A stretch of DNA of 49,738 nucleotides, taken from positions 1 to 49,738 of the forward strand of contig NZ_JAQTXI010000023.1 of NCBI RefSeq assembly GCF_028688855.1, read 5' to 3'. Positions within the stretch are counted from its first letter, which is position 1, and every line of letters begins with the position of its first letter. The notes under the pieces are model-generated. The model saw nothing but the letters and a program-made list of their open reading frames with translations. It was not told where the DNA came from and made no database searches. This document shows positions 16,473 to 24,633 of the stretch, in pieces. Made by a program: the position numbers and the translations under genes. The stretch comes from Neomegalonema sp. GTDB taxonomy: Bacteria > Pseudomonadota > Alphaproteobacteria > Rhodobacterales > Rhodobacteraceae.

Positions 16473-16967
16473 ATGACCGCAGATTTCGACATCGGCGCGC
16501 CGGGCGTGGATCCCCGCGCCTTCCGCGACGCCTTCGGACGCTTCGCCACCGGAGTGGCCGTCGCCGCCTGCCGCGACGCCGAAGGGCGCATCCTCGCGGT
16601 GACGATCAACTCGCTGACTTCGGTGTCTCTGGACCCGCCCCTGGCGCTGTTCTGTCTGGAGAAGACCGCCCGCACCGCCGAGGCCTTCCTTGCGGCGGAC
16701 CGCTTCGCCTTCAGCGTGCTTGCGGCGGATCAGCGCGAGGCCTCGCAGCGTTACGCCCGCGCGCCCGAGGCCCAGGAGGGCGATTTCGAGCTCTGGGAGG
16801 GCGCGCCCGTGCTGCCCGGCGCTCTGGCGAAGATGGTCTGCGCGCCTTACGACGTGGTCGGCGGCGGAGATCATCTGATCCTTCTGGGCCGGGTGCTGCA
16901 TGTGGCGCAGGCCCCGGGCGATCCGCTGCTGTATTTCGGCGGCTATGCGGGGCTGACGAAAGGCTGA
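16473..16967 (+). CDS. Flavin reductase family protein
   Basis: A 164-residue protein with the flavin reductase-like FMN-binding split barrel: DPRAFRDAFGRFATGVAVAAC, AVTINSLTSVSLDPPLALFCLEKTA and HLILLGRVLHV are family hallmarks. Such proteins supply reduced FMN/FAD to two-component monooxygenases; the partner is not adjacent, although a luciferase-like monooxygenase lies 13 kb away. AGGGAG 9 nt upstream sets the start; an open frame from 16173 overlaps the YcjX gene and is not used. It ends tail-to-tail with the next gene without any gap. Confidence 0.9.
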   Translation: MTADFDIGAPGVDPRAFRDAFGRFATGVAVAACRDAEGRILAVTINSLTSVSLDPPLALFCLEKTARTAEAFLAADRFAFSVLAADQREASQRYARAPEAQEGDFELWEGAPVLPGALAKMVCAPYDVVGGGDHLILLGRVLHVAQAPGDPLLYFGGYAGLTKG

Positions 16968-16974
16968 TCAGCCT
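16961..16974. repeat. 14-bp palindrome spanning two abutting stop codons
   Basis: AGGCTGATCAGCCT is a perfect palindrome. Its two halves carry the TGA of the flavin reductase (plus strand) and the TGA of the DapA-like gene (minus strand) back to back, so both proteins end with Gly-stop. The inner 12 bp recur at 2636-2647. Confidence 0.6.
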
Positions 16975-17861
16975 CTGAGATCATCCGGCAGGGCCTCCAG
17001 AGCCGCCTTCACCCGCGCCAGCGACTCGCCAGCCAGGGGAAGAACCGGACGCGGCGGCGCGGCGGAGGCGATCCCCAAAAGCTCCGCCATGGCGAAGACC
17101 ACCCGCAGACTCCCCGCTTCGCGGAAGAGCGCCCAGATCTCCGCAAGCTCGGCGTCGAGACGGCGGGCCTCGGCGAGATCTCCGCGCCGGACCGCCGCGA
17201 CGATCCTTCCGCAAGCGAGAGGCAGCGTCCCGCCGAGAACGCTGTGCCAGATGTCCGCGCCGGAGATCAGGGCCTCGGTGGTGGCCCAGTCGCCGCTGTA
17301 GCCGAGCGAGAAGCCCGCCTTCAGCCGGGGACGCAGCTCCGCGAGCTGTCCGGCGGCGAGCGCGGCGGGGCTCTTCGCCGCGACGATTCCCGGCTCCTGC
17401 GCCAGCCGCGCCAGAAGCTCCGGCGTGAAGGCGAAATGAGTCGCGGCGGGATTGTCGTAGACGCAGAGCGGCAAGCCGCCTTCCCGCGCGACCGTGACGT
17501 AATGTTCGCAGACCTCCGCCTCGGTCAGGGACGTGTAGCTCGCCATGGCCAGAAGCCCGAAATCGGCCCCGACGGCTTTGGCGTCCTGAGCCAGCTTCAC
17601 CGCCTCGTCGGTGCGGAGCGCCCCGATCCCGACCAGCAAGGGCGCGCCGCCCGTTCCCTCTTCGAGGGCGGCCTCCATGGCGCGGCGGCGCTCTGCGCGG
17701 CTGAGATAAAGATAAGTCCCGGTGCTGCCGAGCAGCCCCACCGCATCGACCTTCGCCGCCCGCAGACGCCCCACCAGACGCCGCAGCGCAGGCGCGTCCA
17801 CCCGCCCGGAGGCGTCGCAGGGCGTGACCGGGTAAGCGGCGAGTCCGCGCGGGAAATCCAT
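16968..17861 (-). CDS. Dihydrodipicolinate synthase family (DapA-like) aldolase
   Basis: A 297-residue TIM-barrel aldolase/lyase. The Schiff-base lysine is in VAAKSPA, the proton-relay tyrosine in CVYDNPA, and the substrate-carboxylate motif in LLGSTGTYLYLS. The sequence departs from true DapA (GTTGE is replaced by GSTGT), so a role on another 2-keto acid is more likely than lysine synthesis. It follows dut closely, and its ribosome-binding AAGG lies in a 13-bp duplication of the dut tail. It appears to be the last gene of a coaBC-dut operon. Confidence 0.85.
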   Translation of the reverse strand: MDFPRGLAAYPVTPCDASGRVDAPALRRLVGRLRAAKVDAVGLLGSTGTYLYLSRAERRRAMEAALEEGTGGAPLLVGIGALRTDEAVKLAQDAKAVGADFGLLAMASYTSLTEAEVCEHYVTVAREGGLPLCVYDNPAATHFAFTPELLARLAQEPGIVAAKSPAALAAGQLAELRPRLKAGFSLGYSGDWATTEALISGADIWHSVLGGTLPLACGRIVAAVRRGDLAEARRLDAELAEIWALFREAGSLRVVFAMAELLGIASAAPPRPVLPLAGESLARVKAALEALPDDLRG

Positions 17862-17864
17862 GGC

Positions 17865-17890
17865 TTCAGACCTTGAATTCAGACCTTGAA
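17865..17890. repeat. Perfect 13-bp tandem duplication at the end of dut
   Basis: TTCAGACCTTGAA is present twice head to tail. On the minus strand the unit encodes the last three codons and stop of dut (Phe-Lys-Val-stop); the second copy repeats them outside the gene and supplies AAGG about 9 nt before the ATG of the DapA-like gene. Confidence 0.85.
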
Positions 17891-18358
17891 ACTGATTCCG
17901 GTGGAGCCGAAGCCCCCCTCTCCGCGCGCGGTCGCGTCGAGATCGGCGACCTCCTCGAAGCGCGCCTGAGGCGCCGGAGCGAGAATCAGTTGCGCGATGC
18001 GGTCGCCGCGCCGGAGGGTCACCGGGCTATTGTCGAGATTGATCAGCAGCACGAAGAGTTCGCCGCGATAATCCGAATCCAGAGTTCCGGGGGCGTTCAG
18101 CACCGTCACGCCCTGTTTCAGCGCCAGACCCGAACGCGGCCTGATCTGCATCTCCCAGCCCGGAGGGACTGCGAAGGCGAATCCCGTCGGCACGAGGCTG
18201 CGCGCCCCCGTGACCAGCGTCAGGGCCGCCCCCTCGGGCAGAGCCGCGCAGACGTCGGCGCCCGCCGCTCCGGCGCTGGCGTAGAAAGGCGCAGGCAAGC
18301 CTGCGCCATGCGGCAGGCGCTTCACCCGGACCAGAGGCCCCTCGAAAGGCGCGGTCAT
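17879..18358 (-). CDS. dut: Deoxyuridine 5'-triphosphate nucleotidohydrolase (dUTPase)
   Basis: Hydrolyses dUTP to dUMP and pyrophosphate, keeping uracil out of DNA and feeding dTMP synthesis. The 159-residue length is that of the homotrimeric enzyme. The five conserved motifs are visible: AGADVCA (I), [11 protein letters not shown] (II), [11 protein letters not shown] (III), RGDRIAQLI (IV) and [10 protein letters not shown] (V, the glycine-rich arm). The start codon overlaps the coaBC stop (ATGA), an arrangement common in proteobacteria. Confidence 0.97.
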   Translation of the reverse strand: MTAPFEGPLVRVKRLPHGAGLPAPFYASAGAAGADVCAALPEGAALTLVTGARSLVPTGFAFAVPPGWEMQIRPRSGLALKQGVTVLNAPGTLDSDYRGELFVLLINLDNSPVTLRRGDRIAQLILAPAPQARFEEVADLDATARGEGGFGSTGISFKV

Positions 18359-19617
18359 GCGAAGCCGTCCTTCTCCAGAGCGGCGGCGGCCTCGGCCCGC
18401 GCGGCGCCGATCAGCGCCGAGGTCATGCGCTCGGCGAGGCGGTCGCCCACCTCGCGCTTGGAGAGGCGCGGCCAGGGCTCTTCATCCTCGGCGGTGACCA
18501 GCACCACGGCGTTTTCATCGCCGCCCATGATTCCCGTCGCCGGAGAGACGTCGTTGGCGACGATCCAGTCGCAGCCCTTGCGGGCGCGCTTGGCGCGGGC
18601 GTAGTTCACGACGTCGGTGGTTTCGGCGGCGAAGCCCACGACCAGTTTCGGCCGCAGCGGCGGCCCCAGAGCCGAAACCCGCGCGAGGATGTCGGGATTC
18701 TCGACGAGCCGCAGCATCTGGGCGCCGCCCTGCCCGTCCTTCTTCATCTTGTTCTCGCCGGGGCGCTCCATGCGCCAGTCGGCGACGGCGGCGGCGGCCA
18801 CCATGGCCTCGGCCGGGAGGGCGTCCATCACCGCGCGGAGCATCTCCTCCGCCGTGGTGACGCGCTCGACGTGGCAGCCTTCGGGCGAGTCGAATTCGGC
18901 GGGCCCGGTGACGAAGATCACCTCGGCGCCGCGCCGGGCCAGAGCCTCGGCCACCGCCACGCCCTGCTTGCCGGAGGAATGATTCGAGATGTAGCGCACG
19001 GGGTCGATGGACTCGCGGGTCGGGCCGGAGGTGACCACGATCCGCATGCCCTTGAGCCTCTGGGCCCGCGAGCGGCGCAGGAAATGCCCCACCACCGCCT
19101 TGGCGATCTCCTCGGGCTCGGAGAGCCGCCCGTAGCCATATTCGCCGCAGGCCATGTCTCCGGCGTTGGGGCCCACCACCTTGACGTTGTCGCGGCGGAG
19201 GATCTCCAGATTGCGCCGCGTTGCGGGATGCTCCCACATGCGGACGTTCATCGCGGGGGCGATCATCACGGGCTTGTCGGTGGCGAGGACCAGCGTCGAA
19301 GCGAGGTCGTCCGCGCGGCCCTGAGCCATCTTGGCCATGAAATCGGCGGTGGCCGGGACCACCAGCACCAGGTCGGACCAGCGCGACAGCTGGATATGGC
19401 CCATTTCGGCCTCGGCGGTGAGGTCGAACAGCTCCTGATGGACCTTGCTCCCCGAGAGCGCTCCCAGAGACAGAGGCGTGACGAATTCTCCGCCCGCTTT
19501 GGTCAGCACGCAACGGATCTCGGCGCCCCGCTCGCGGAGCAGCCGCAGGGTCTCGATCGCCTTGAAGGCGGCCACGCCGCCCCCGACGATCAGGAGAATG
19601 CGCTTTCCATAGATCAT
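18355..19617 (-). CDS. coaBC: Bifunctional phosphopantothenoylcysteine decarboxylase / phosphopantothenate-cysteine ligase
   Basis: Carries out two steps of coenzyme A synthesis. The N-terminal flavoprotein half (about 1-185) has the active-site His74 (GHIQLSRW), the PAMN motif (Asn124 in APAMNVRMW) and Cys157 ([10 protein letters not shown]). The C-terminal ligase half (about 190-420) begins with [30 protein letters not shown], the standard CoaB opening. The 420-residue length is slightly above the usual 400. GAGGG lies shortly before the ATG. It leads the coaBC-dut-dapA-like operon. Confidence 0.96.
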   Translation of the reverse strand: MIYGKRILLIVGGGVAAFKAIETLRLLRERGAEIRCVLTKAGGEFVTPLSLGALSGSKVHQELFDLTAEAEMGHIQLSRWSDLVLVVPATADFMAKMAQGRADDLASTLVLATDKPVMIAPAMNVRMWEHPATRRNLEILRRDNVKVVGPNAGDMACGEYGYGRLSEPEEIAKAVVGHFLRRSRAQRLKGMRIVVTSGPTRESIDPVRYISNHSSGKQGVAVAEALARRGAEVIFVTGPAEFDSPEGCHVERVTTAEEMLRAVMDALPAEAMVAAAAVADWRMERPGENKMKKDGQGGAQMLRLVENPDILARVSALGPPLRPKLVVGFAAETTDVVNYARAKRARKGCDWIVANDVSPATGIMGGDENAVVLVTAEDEEPWPRLSKREVGDRLAERMTSALIGAARAEAAAALEKDGFA

Positions 19618-19680
19618 CCGGCCCTCTAGCTCCCGCCCAGTGTTTCCGGGGTCCCCGCTCCGGCGCGATTCGCGGGCAGA

Positions 19681-19716
19681 ATAAAGCCTTTCCCCGTCGA
19701 ACGGGAAAGGCTTTCG
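19681..19716 (-). terminator. Terminator after the PhzF gene
   Basis: Twelve-bp perfect stem AAAGCCTTTCCC / GGGAAAGGCTTT with an 8-nt loop. On the minus strand it is followed by ATTCT, a modest T run, and lies about 135 bp past the PhzF stop. The rest of the gap to coaBC holds no convincing gene. Confidence 0.75.
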
Positions 19717-19848
19717 GCGAATAGGCGAGGGAAAACAGGCCGGACCGCCCGGATCTTGACCTGACGGGCGAATCCGCAGACGGCGGATCGCCTCAAGACG
19801 GCGCGCATCCCGGAATGAGACATCCGGTTTCCCGCAGGGCCCCGCCCC

Positions 19849-20763
19849 TCATGCGGAACTTCCGGATTGCGTCCGGAAGGCGATCTCGCCGCGCATGAGC
19901 GCCACCCCGGGCCCGCCGACCTTCACGCCGGAAATCGCCTCGCGCGGGCCTAGGACCTCGACTTCGGCGCGGCCCGGACGCCCCATCCAGTGGCCTTGCT
20001 CGGCGACGAAGCGCGGCGAGTCCAGATATCCGTTGCGCCAGAGCCAGCAGGCCATGGCCCCCGTGGCCGATCCGGTGAAGGGATCTTCAGGCGGATTGGG
20101 CGGCGCGAGCGGCAGACGCGCGAAGGTGCGGCCTTCGGGCGTCTCGCCCCCCAGAACGAAGAGGAAGGCGTCGCCGTAGGTCAGGCCCGGATGGGCGGCG
20201 TGCAGCCGCGCAGCCGCCTCGGGATCAAGCTTCGCGCGGCGCAGGGCCTCGCGGCTCCTCAGCGGGGCGAGAAGCTGCATGTTGCCCGTGCCCACCGCCT
20301 GAGGCGGCGCGAAGAAATCCTCCGCCGCAAGCCCGTAGATCGCGGCGACCTCGCCCGGATCGAAGCTTTCGCCGAATTTCGGGGCGAATTGCGTCATGGT
20401 CACGACCGGGGGACGTCCTCCCTCTCCGGCGCGGGTCTCGACGGGCATGACCCCCGCCCCGACCTCCAGCCTGAAGGAGTCGCCGGGCCTGACCATCCCC
20501 GCCTCGATCAGCGCGATTCCCGTCGCCACGGTGGGATGTCCGGCCATGGGGATCGGCCCCGAGGCGAGGTAGTAGCGCACGGCGAAATCGGCATCCGACG
20601 CCGGTTTCTGCAGGAAGGCGCATTCCGAAAGCCGCGACTCCCGCGTGATCTTCAGCCGCGTCTCCTCGTCGAGATCGTCGGCCTCGAAGAAGACCATGCA
20701 GGGATTGCCGCCGAAGGGATCCTCGGCGAAGGCGTTCACATAGATATAGCGATGGGCGGCCAT
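19849..20763 (-). CDS. PhzF family phenazine biosynthesis-like isomerase/epimerase
   Basis: A 304-residue protein of the PhzF fold, two pseudo-symmetric halves related to diaminopimelate epimerase. Signatures are VNAFAEDPFGGNPCMVF at the N-terminus, the catalytic Glu in RLSECAFL, MAGHPTVATGIAL, and EDPFTGSATGAMACWLW in the second half. Except in phenazine producers, members have unknown isomerase activity. No other phz genes are present, so phenazine synthesis is not implied. GGAG lies 8 nt upstream of the ATG. Confidence 0.9.
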   Translation of the reverse strand: MAAHRYIYVNAFAEDPFGGNPCMVFFEADDLDEETRLKITRESRLSECAFLQKPASDADFAVRYYLASGPIPMAGHPTVATGIALIEAGMVRPGDSFRLEVGAGVMPVETRAGEGGRPPVVTMTQFAPKFGESFDPGEVAAIYGLAAEDFFAPPQAVGTGNMQLLAPLRSREALRRAKLDPEAAARLHAAHPGLTYGDAFLFVLGGETPEGRTFARLPLAPPNPPEDPFTGSATGAMACWLWRNGYLDSPRFVAEQGHWMGRPGRAEVEVLGPREAISGVKVGGPGVALMRGEIAFRTQSGSSA

Positions 20764-20786
20764 GAAGGGGCTCCAGAGAGGGCGGG

Positions 20787-21269
20787 TCAGCTTCCCGAGG
20801 CGCGCGGCAGGCCTTCGGAGAGCGCGTCCTCCTCGCGCCAGCGCCCGGTGCGCTTGAGTTCGTCGGCGACTTCGCGGGGCATGTAGTTCTCGTCATGCTT
20901 GGCCAGCACGCTCGCCGCCTTGAAGACGCCGTCGCGCAGATAGCCTTCGGCCACCGCGCCCTGGCCCTCGCCGAAGAGATCCGGGAGGATCCCCTCGTAG
21001 ACCACCGGAATGGCGCCGTTTCCATCCTCGATGACGAAGCGCGCGCCTGAAGACCCCCTCTCCACCGACCCGACCTCCACCAGCCCGCCGAGCCGCACCC
21101 GGCGATCCGGCGTGATCTCGCCCGAGGCGGCCCGCGCGGTCAGTTCGCCCGGCCCGAAGAAGAAGACCAGCGAATCGCGCATCGCCAGAGACACGAGCAC
21201 GGTCGAGAGCGTCAGGGCCACGCCGCCCAGAACGAGCAGGATGATCCTTTGTTTCTTGCGGCTGGCCAT
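20787..21269 (-). CDS. ccmE: Cytochrome c maturation heme chaperone CcmE
   Basis: Membrane-anchored periplasmic heme carrier of the System I cytochrome c maturation pathway; it receives heme from CcmABCD and passes it to the CcmFH lyase. A single N-terminal membrane segment (about 9-30) is followed by the OB-fold domain. The heme-binding histidine is His125 in LAKHDENYMP, with Tyr129 in the conserved position. The 160-residue length is typical. The other ccm genes are not in this window. GAGGAG precedes the start. Confidence 0.96.
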   Translation of the reverse strand: MASRKKQRIILLVLGGVALTLSTVLVSLAMRDSLVFFFGPGELTARAASGEITPDRRVRLGGLVEVGSVERGSSGARFVIEDGNGAIPVVYEGILPDLFGEGQGAVAEGYLRDGVFKAASVLAKHDENYMPREVADELKRTGRWREEDALSEGLPRASGS

Positions 21270-21290
21270 GGGCTGGCGTCTCCTCGCGCT

Positions 21291-22268
21291 TCAGGTCTCG
21301 CCCCCTGGCGCGACGGCCTCGGGCGATCGGGTCTCCGGAGCCTTCTCCGGAGGGAGCTCCGCGGTCTGGGAGGCCTGACGGCGCGCGCTCTCCGGATCGC
21401 GCCGCAGGCCGCCGAGGGCCGCGTTCAGTTCGGCGCCGAGGATCACGATGGCCGCCGAGATGTAGAAGAAGAACAGGGAGACGATCACGCCGCCCAGAGT
21501 TCCATAGGTCAGACTATAACTCGGAATATAGGCGAGATAGACCGAAAACAGGGCGCCTCCCGCCAGCCATGAGAGGATCGTGAAGATCACGCCCGGCCAG
21601 ATGGGCGCCTCCGGATCGCCGCTCGGGAGGATGCGGTGGGCCGCGTAGATCGCGATCCCCAGCACCAGAGCCGCCAGCCCGTAGCGCATGAGCGTCAGAT
21701 AGGGCAGCGCCGCCAGATCCCGCACGGCGGCCTTGATCGGCAGCCCCTGGAGCATCTTGAGCGGCGCGGTCAGCAGCTCCACGAGGCTGGGCCAGAAGGG
21801 CACCAGGATCGCCAGGAACACGAAGGCCAGAGAAGCCGCGAAGACCAGCCCGAAGCTCTGGAGCCGCCGGTAGATCCAGGAACGGTTCTCCGTCTGGGCG
21901 TAGGCGCGGTTGAGCGCCGCGCGCAGGGCCTCGATTCCATTGGAGGCCACCCAGAGCGCCCCGAACAGCGAGAGCGTCAGGGGCGCGCCGCCGACGCGGG
22001 CGTGGATGGTGTCGGCGGCCACCGGCTCCAGCACGTTGGCCACGTCCGAGGGCAGGGCGTCGAACATGAAGTCCAGGGCGGCGTCGACGTCCTCCATGCC
22101 GATGGCCAGCGCCGCCATCGCCGTCACGAAGATCAGGAAGGGAAACAGCGACAGGAACATGGAGAAGGCCATGTAGCCCGCCAGAGCGTCGCCGTCGTCC
22201 GCGGAGAATCTGTCGTAGGTCTCCACGATCACGCGCCAGATCCGGCGCAGGCCGCGCAAAGCGCCCAT
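21291..22268 (-). CDS. YihY/BrkB family inner-membrane protein
   Basis: A 325-residue polytopic membrane protein (about six hydrophobic segments) of the YihY/UPF0761 family, once thought to be RNase BN. Family features are DGDALAGYMAFSMFLSLFPFLIF near the N-terminus, GALWVASNGIEALRAALNRAY in the middle, and PSYSLTYGTLGGVIVSLFFFYISA near the C-terminus. The function is unproven. AAGGAAG 6 nt before the ATG gives the start. It lies 21 bp upstream of ccmE on the same strand and may be co-transcribed with it. Confidence 0.92.
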   Translation of the reverse strand: MGALRGLRRIWRVIVETYDRFSADDGDALAGYMAFSMFLSLFPFLIFVTAMAALAIGMEDVDAALDFMFDALPSDVANVLEPVAADTIHARVGGAPLTLSLFGALWVASNGIEALRAALNRAYAQTENRSWIYRRLQSFGLVFAASLAFVFLAILVPFWPSLVELLTAPLKMLQGLPIKAAVRDLAALPYLTLMRYGLAALVLGIAIYAAHRILPSGDPEAPIWPGVIFTILSWLAGGALFSVYLAYIPSYSLTYGTLGGVIVSLFFFYISAAIVILGAELNAALGGLRRDPESARRQASQTAELPPEKAPETRSPEAVAPGGET

Positions 22269-22388
22269 CGGTCTTCCTTCCCTGCGTCCCTCCGGCCCCG
22301 GCCGCCCCTGCGGCGGAGCCCCGGGCCTTCAAGCCGCCCCATGAAGGAAGCCGAAGGCCCGAACGCAAGGGTCTTCTGCGCTCCGCCG

Positions 22389-22901
22389 TCACTCGACGCG
22401 GAAGACGCCCTTCAGCACCGCAGGCGGATCATCCTGATTCTTCACGGTGAATTCATATTCGCCCTTGCGCATGGGATGGAAGCTGAAACGGACGGCTCCG
22501 GGTTCGTCGCATTCGAGGGCGTGGAAGCTGAGGCCCTGCATGTGGATCTCGATGTCGTCGACGCTCAGCACCCGCAGATGCGCGTTGGAGAGCAGCTTCG
22601 GCGATTCGAAGCGGAATCCCGCCGTATCGTCGGCGGCGTCCGTGCAGATGAAGTTCAGGCGGTAATAGCCGCCCATCTTCAGGTCGATCGCGGTGGTCTC
22701 GGAGACCGGTTCGCCCTCGGGCCCGGTGGAGACGCGGAGCTCCACATCCTGCGGCGGCCCCACGGCGATCACGCCCGCCGGCGCCGAGGCCGCCCAGCCA
22801 TGGCCCTCCGCCGCCGGCGCCTCCTGAGCCGCCGCGCCTCCGAAGGCGAGGCCGCAGCCCAGAGCCAGCGTCGCGACGCGCATTCCCGGAATCTTCCTCA
22901 T
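22389..22901 (-). CDS. Exported cupredoxin-like hypothetical protein
   Basis: A 170-residue protein with a signal peptide (MRKIPGMRVATLALGCGLAFGGAAA then QEAPA). The mature part is beta-rich: GGYYRLNFICTDAADD, LLSNAHLRVLSVDDIEIHMQG, ALECDEPGAVRFSFHPMRKGEYEFTV. The closing strand resembles the end of cupredoxin domains, and a Cys/His/Met set (Cys of ALECD, His of FSFHPM) could bind copper, but spacing is not canonical. The start at 22901 is chosen for AGGA upstream and the signal peptide; the frame opens 13 codons earlier. Role unknown. Confidence 0.65.
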   Translation of the reverse strand: MRKIPGMRVATLALGCGLAFGGAAAQEAPAAEGHGWAASAPAGVIAVGPPQDVELRVSTGPEGEPVSETTAIDLKMGGYYRLNFICTDAADDTAGFRFESPKLLSNAHLRVLSVDDIEIHMQGLSFHALECDEPGAVRFSFHPMRKGEYEFTVKNQDDPPAVLKGVFRVE

Positions 22902-23081
22902 CTCCGAATCCTTTCCTGACGGGAGTCCCCCCTCCATCAAGACAGGGATCGGCGCGCGCCGTCGATCCGCCGAAAGTCGCGCCCCGACTCAAGTCGGAGG
23001 GGCGGGCCGCGCTTTCGCGCCGCCTCCGGGCCTGTTATGTCGGGCGCTTCGCCCTCACGGCGGAGCCGGAGGGAGACGGGC

Positions 23082-24272
23082 ATGGCGCGGATGCTGGAGG
23101 CGATGCGGGAGACGGAAGGCGCGATTCTCTGGATGGCGGGCGGCGCGGCGGCTCTGGTCCTGCTTCTGGCGATTCTGGCCTTCGCGGCCTTGCGGGCCGC
23201 GCGGCGGGCGGCGCGCGCGACCGAGCCCCTCACGGCGGAGATCGGGCGGCTCGGCGAGGCGCTCGGGCGCCTGAACGCCGCTCAGGAGCGCATGACCGGC
23301 GGCCTCGGCCAGATCGGCCAGGCCCAGAGCCAGACCCAGGCCGCCACTCTGGAGACCCTGGAGCGCCGTCTCGACGAGGTTTCGACCCGGCTCGGCGATT
23401 CGCTGTCGGGCTCGGCCCAGCGGACGGCCCAGGCCCTCGGCGACCTGCGCCAGCGTCTGGAGGTCATCGACCGCGCGCAAGGCAAGATCGAGCGGCTGTC
23501 CGGCGACATCCTCGGGCTTCAGAACATCCTCTCGAACAAGCAGGCGCGCGGCGCCATGGGCGAGATCCAGCTTCAGGAGATCGTGGCCCAGGCCCTGCCC
23601 GCCGGGAGCTACCGCTTTCAGGCCCAGCTCTCCAACGGGCGGCGCGTGGATTGCCTGCTGGAGACTCCGCCCCCGACGGGGCTTCTGCCGGTGGATTCGA
23701 AATTCCCGCTCGAAGCCTGGCGCCGCCTCGCGGAGGCGGAGTCTCCGGCGGCGAAGACCGAGGCCGCCAAGGCCTTCCGCGCCGACGTCGGGCGGCATCT
23801 GCGCGACGTGGCCGACCGCTACGTCGCGGCCGAGGAGACCGCCGATTCGGCCCTGATGTTCCTGCCCTCCGAAGCCATCTACGCCGAGATCCACGCCAAT
23901 TTCCCCGATCTGGTCCGGCTGAGCTTCGAGAAGAAGGTCTGGATCGTCTCGCCCTCGACCTTCATGGCGACTCTCCACACCCTGCGGGCCGTGCTGCGCG
24001 ACGCGCGGCTTCAGGAGCGTTCGGCGGCGCTGCGCCGTCAGATCGGGACGCTCCAGCTGGACGCCGAGAGGCTCGGGGTGCGGATCAAGGCTCTGGAGAC
24101 CCATTTCGGCCAGGCGGAAGGCGATCTGCGCGAGGTGGGAATCTCGGCGACGAAGATCCTCCGCGCCGCCCGTCGGCTGGAGGAGGCCGAGTTCGACGCG
24201 GAGCCTCCTGCGGGCGCGGCGCCTCGGGAGCGCGCCGCCGATCTCCCTGAAATCGCCGGAATCCGGGAATAG
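23082..24272 (+). CDS. rmuC: DNA recombination protein RmuC
   Basis: A 396-residue membrane-anchored protein of the RmuC family, which limits rearrangements at inverted repeats and carries a predicted nuclease-like core. It has one N-terminal transmembrane segment (about 16-38) and a long coiled coil (about 45-160). The conserved core includes KQARGAMGEIQLQEIV, LPVDSKFPLEAW, SALMFLPSEAIYAEIHANFPDL and WIVSPSTFMATLHTLRAV. GGAGGGAGAC precedes the chosen ATG. A further 15 open codons upstream lack a ribosome-binding site. Confidence 0.93.
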   Translation: MARMLEAMRETEGAILWMAGGAAALVLLLAILAFAALRAARRAARATEPLTAEIGRLGEALGRLNAAQERMTGGLGQIGQAQSQTQAATLETLERRLDEVSTRLGDSLSGSAQRTAQALGDLRQRLEVIDRAQGKIERLSGDILGLQNILSNKQARGAMGEIQLQEIVAQALPAGSYRFQAQLSNGRRVDCLLETPPPTGLLPVDSKFPLEAWRRLAEAESPAAKTEAAKAFRADVGRHLRDVADRYVAAEETADSALMFLPSEAIYAEIHANFPDLVRLSFEKKVWIVSPSTFMATLHTLRAVLRDARLQERSAALRRQIGTLQLDAERLGVRIKALETHFGQAEGDLREVGISATKILRAARRLEEAEFDAEPPAGAAPRERAADLPEIAGIRE

Positions 24273-24530
24273 TCTGCTCGGGGATCGGGCGGAGGTCCGG
24301 AAAAAAATCCGCTCGTCCTTCGCCGCGGAGACTTGAACGGAGGGCCGTCCCTCCTTCATCTGCGCATCCTGAAGCCGGACGATTCTCCCGCCGGATCTCT
24401 TCTGGCCGCGTTCCGTCGCCCGGCCTTGGCCGGAGGTTGACCCTTTTGGTCTCCTCTCCTTTCGCGTCGCCGACCGGAGGACGGTTTTTTGCGATTCTCC
24501 CGTGAAGGCTTTGCATTTCCTCCAGGGTTC

Positions 24531-24566
24531 GTGTCATAGAACTGTCACACAAGCGTCACATATCTT
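24531..24566 (+). promoter_or_regulatory. PHO-box-like triple 11-bp repeat with -10 element
   Basis: Three 11-bp direct units, TGTCATAGAAC, TGTCACACAAG and CGTCACATATC, start at 24532, 24543 and 24554. The first two match the PhoB box consensus (CTGTCATA-n-A-n-CTGTCAC) at nearly every position. TATCTT (24561-24566) is correctly placed as the -10 element of a PhoB-activated promoter. The next gene, an alarmone hydrolase, starts 67 bp later. The rest of the 361-bp gap after rmuC shows nothing else. An inverted GTTC-N8-GAAC overlaps (24527-24542). Confidence 0.6.
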
Positions 24567-24633
24567 CCGATCTCCGGACGCCGTCGTCTCTTGCGGCGCG
24601 CGTCCCGCCGTTGGTTTGCGGAGAGCGCCCCCC

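Noticed and set aside
19626..19823. 65-residue frame between coaBC and the PhzF gene
   Set aside because: It overlaps the strong hairpin at 19681-19716, has no ribosome-binding site and no protein-like features.
24527..24542. SOS-box interpretation of GTTC-N8-GAAC upstream of the alarmone hydrolase
   Set aside because: Alphaproteobacterial LexA sites are typically direct GTTC-N7-GTTC repeats; this one is inverted with the wrong spacing, and the 11-bp TGTCA periodicity explains the bases better.
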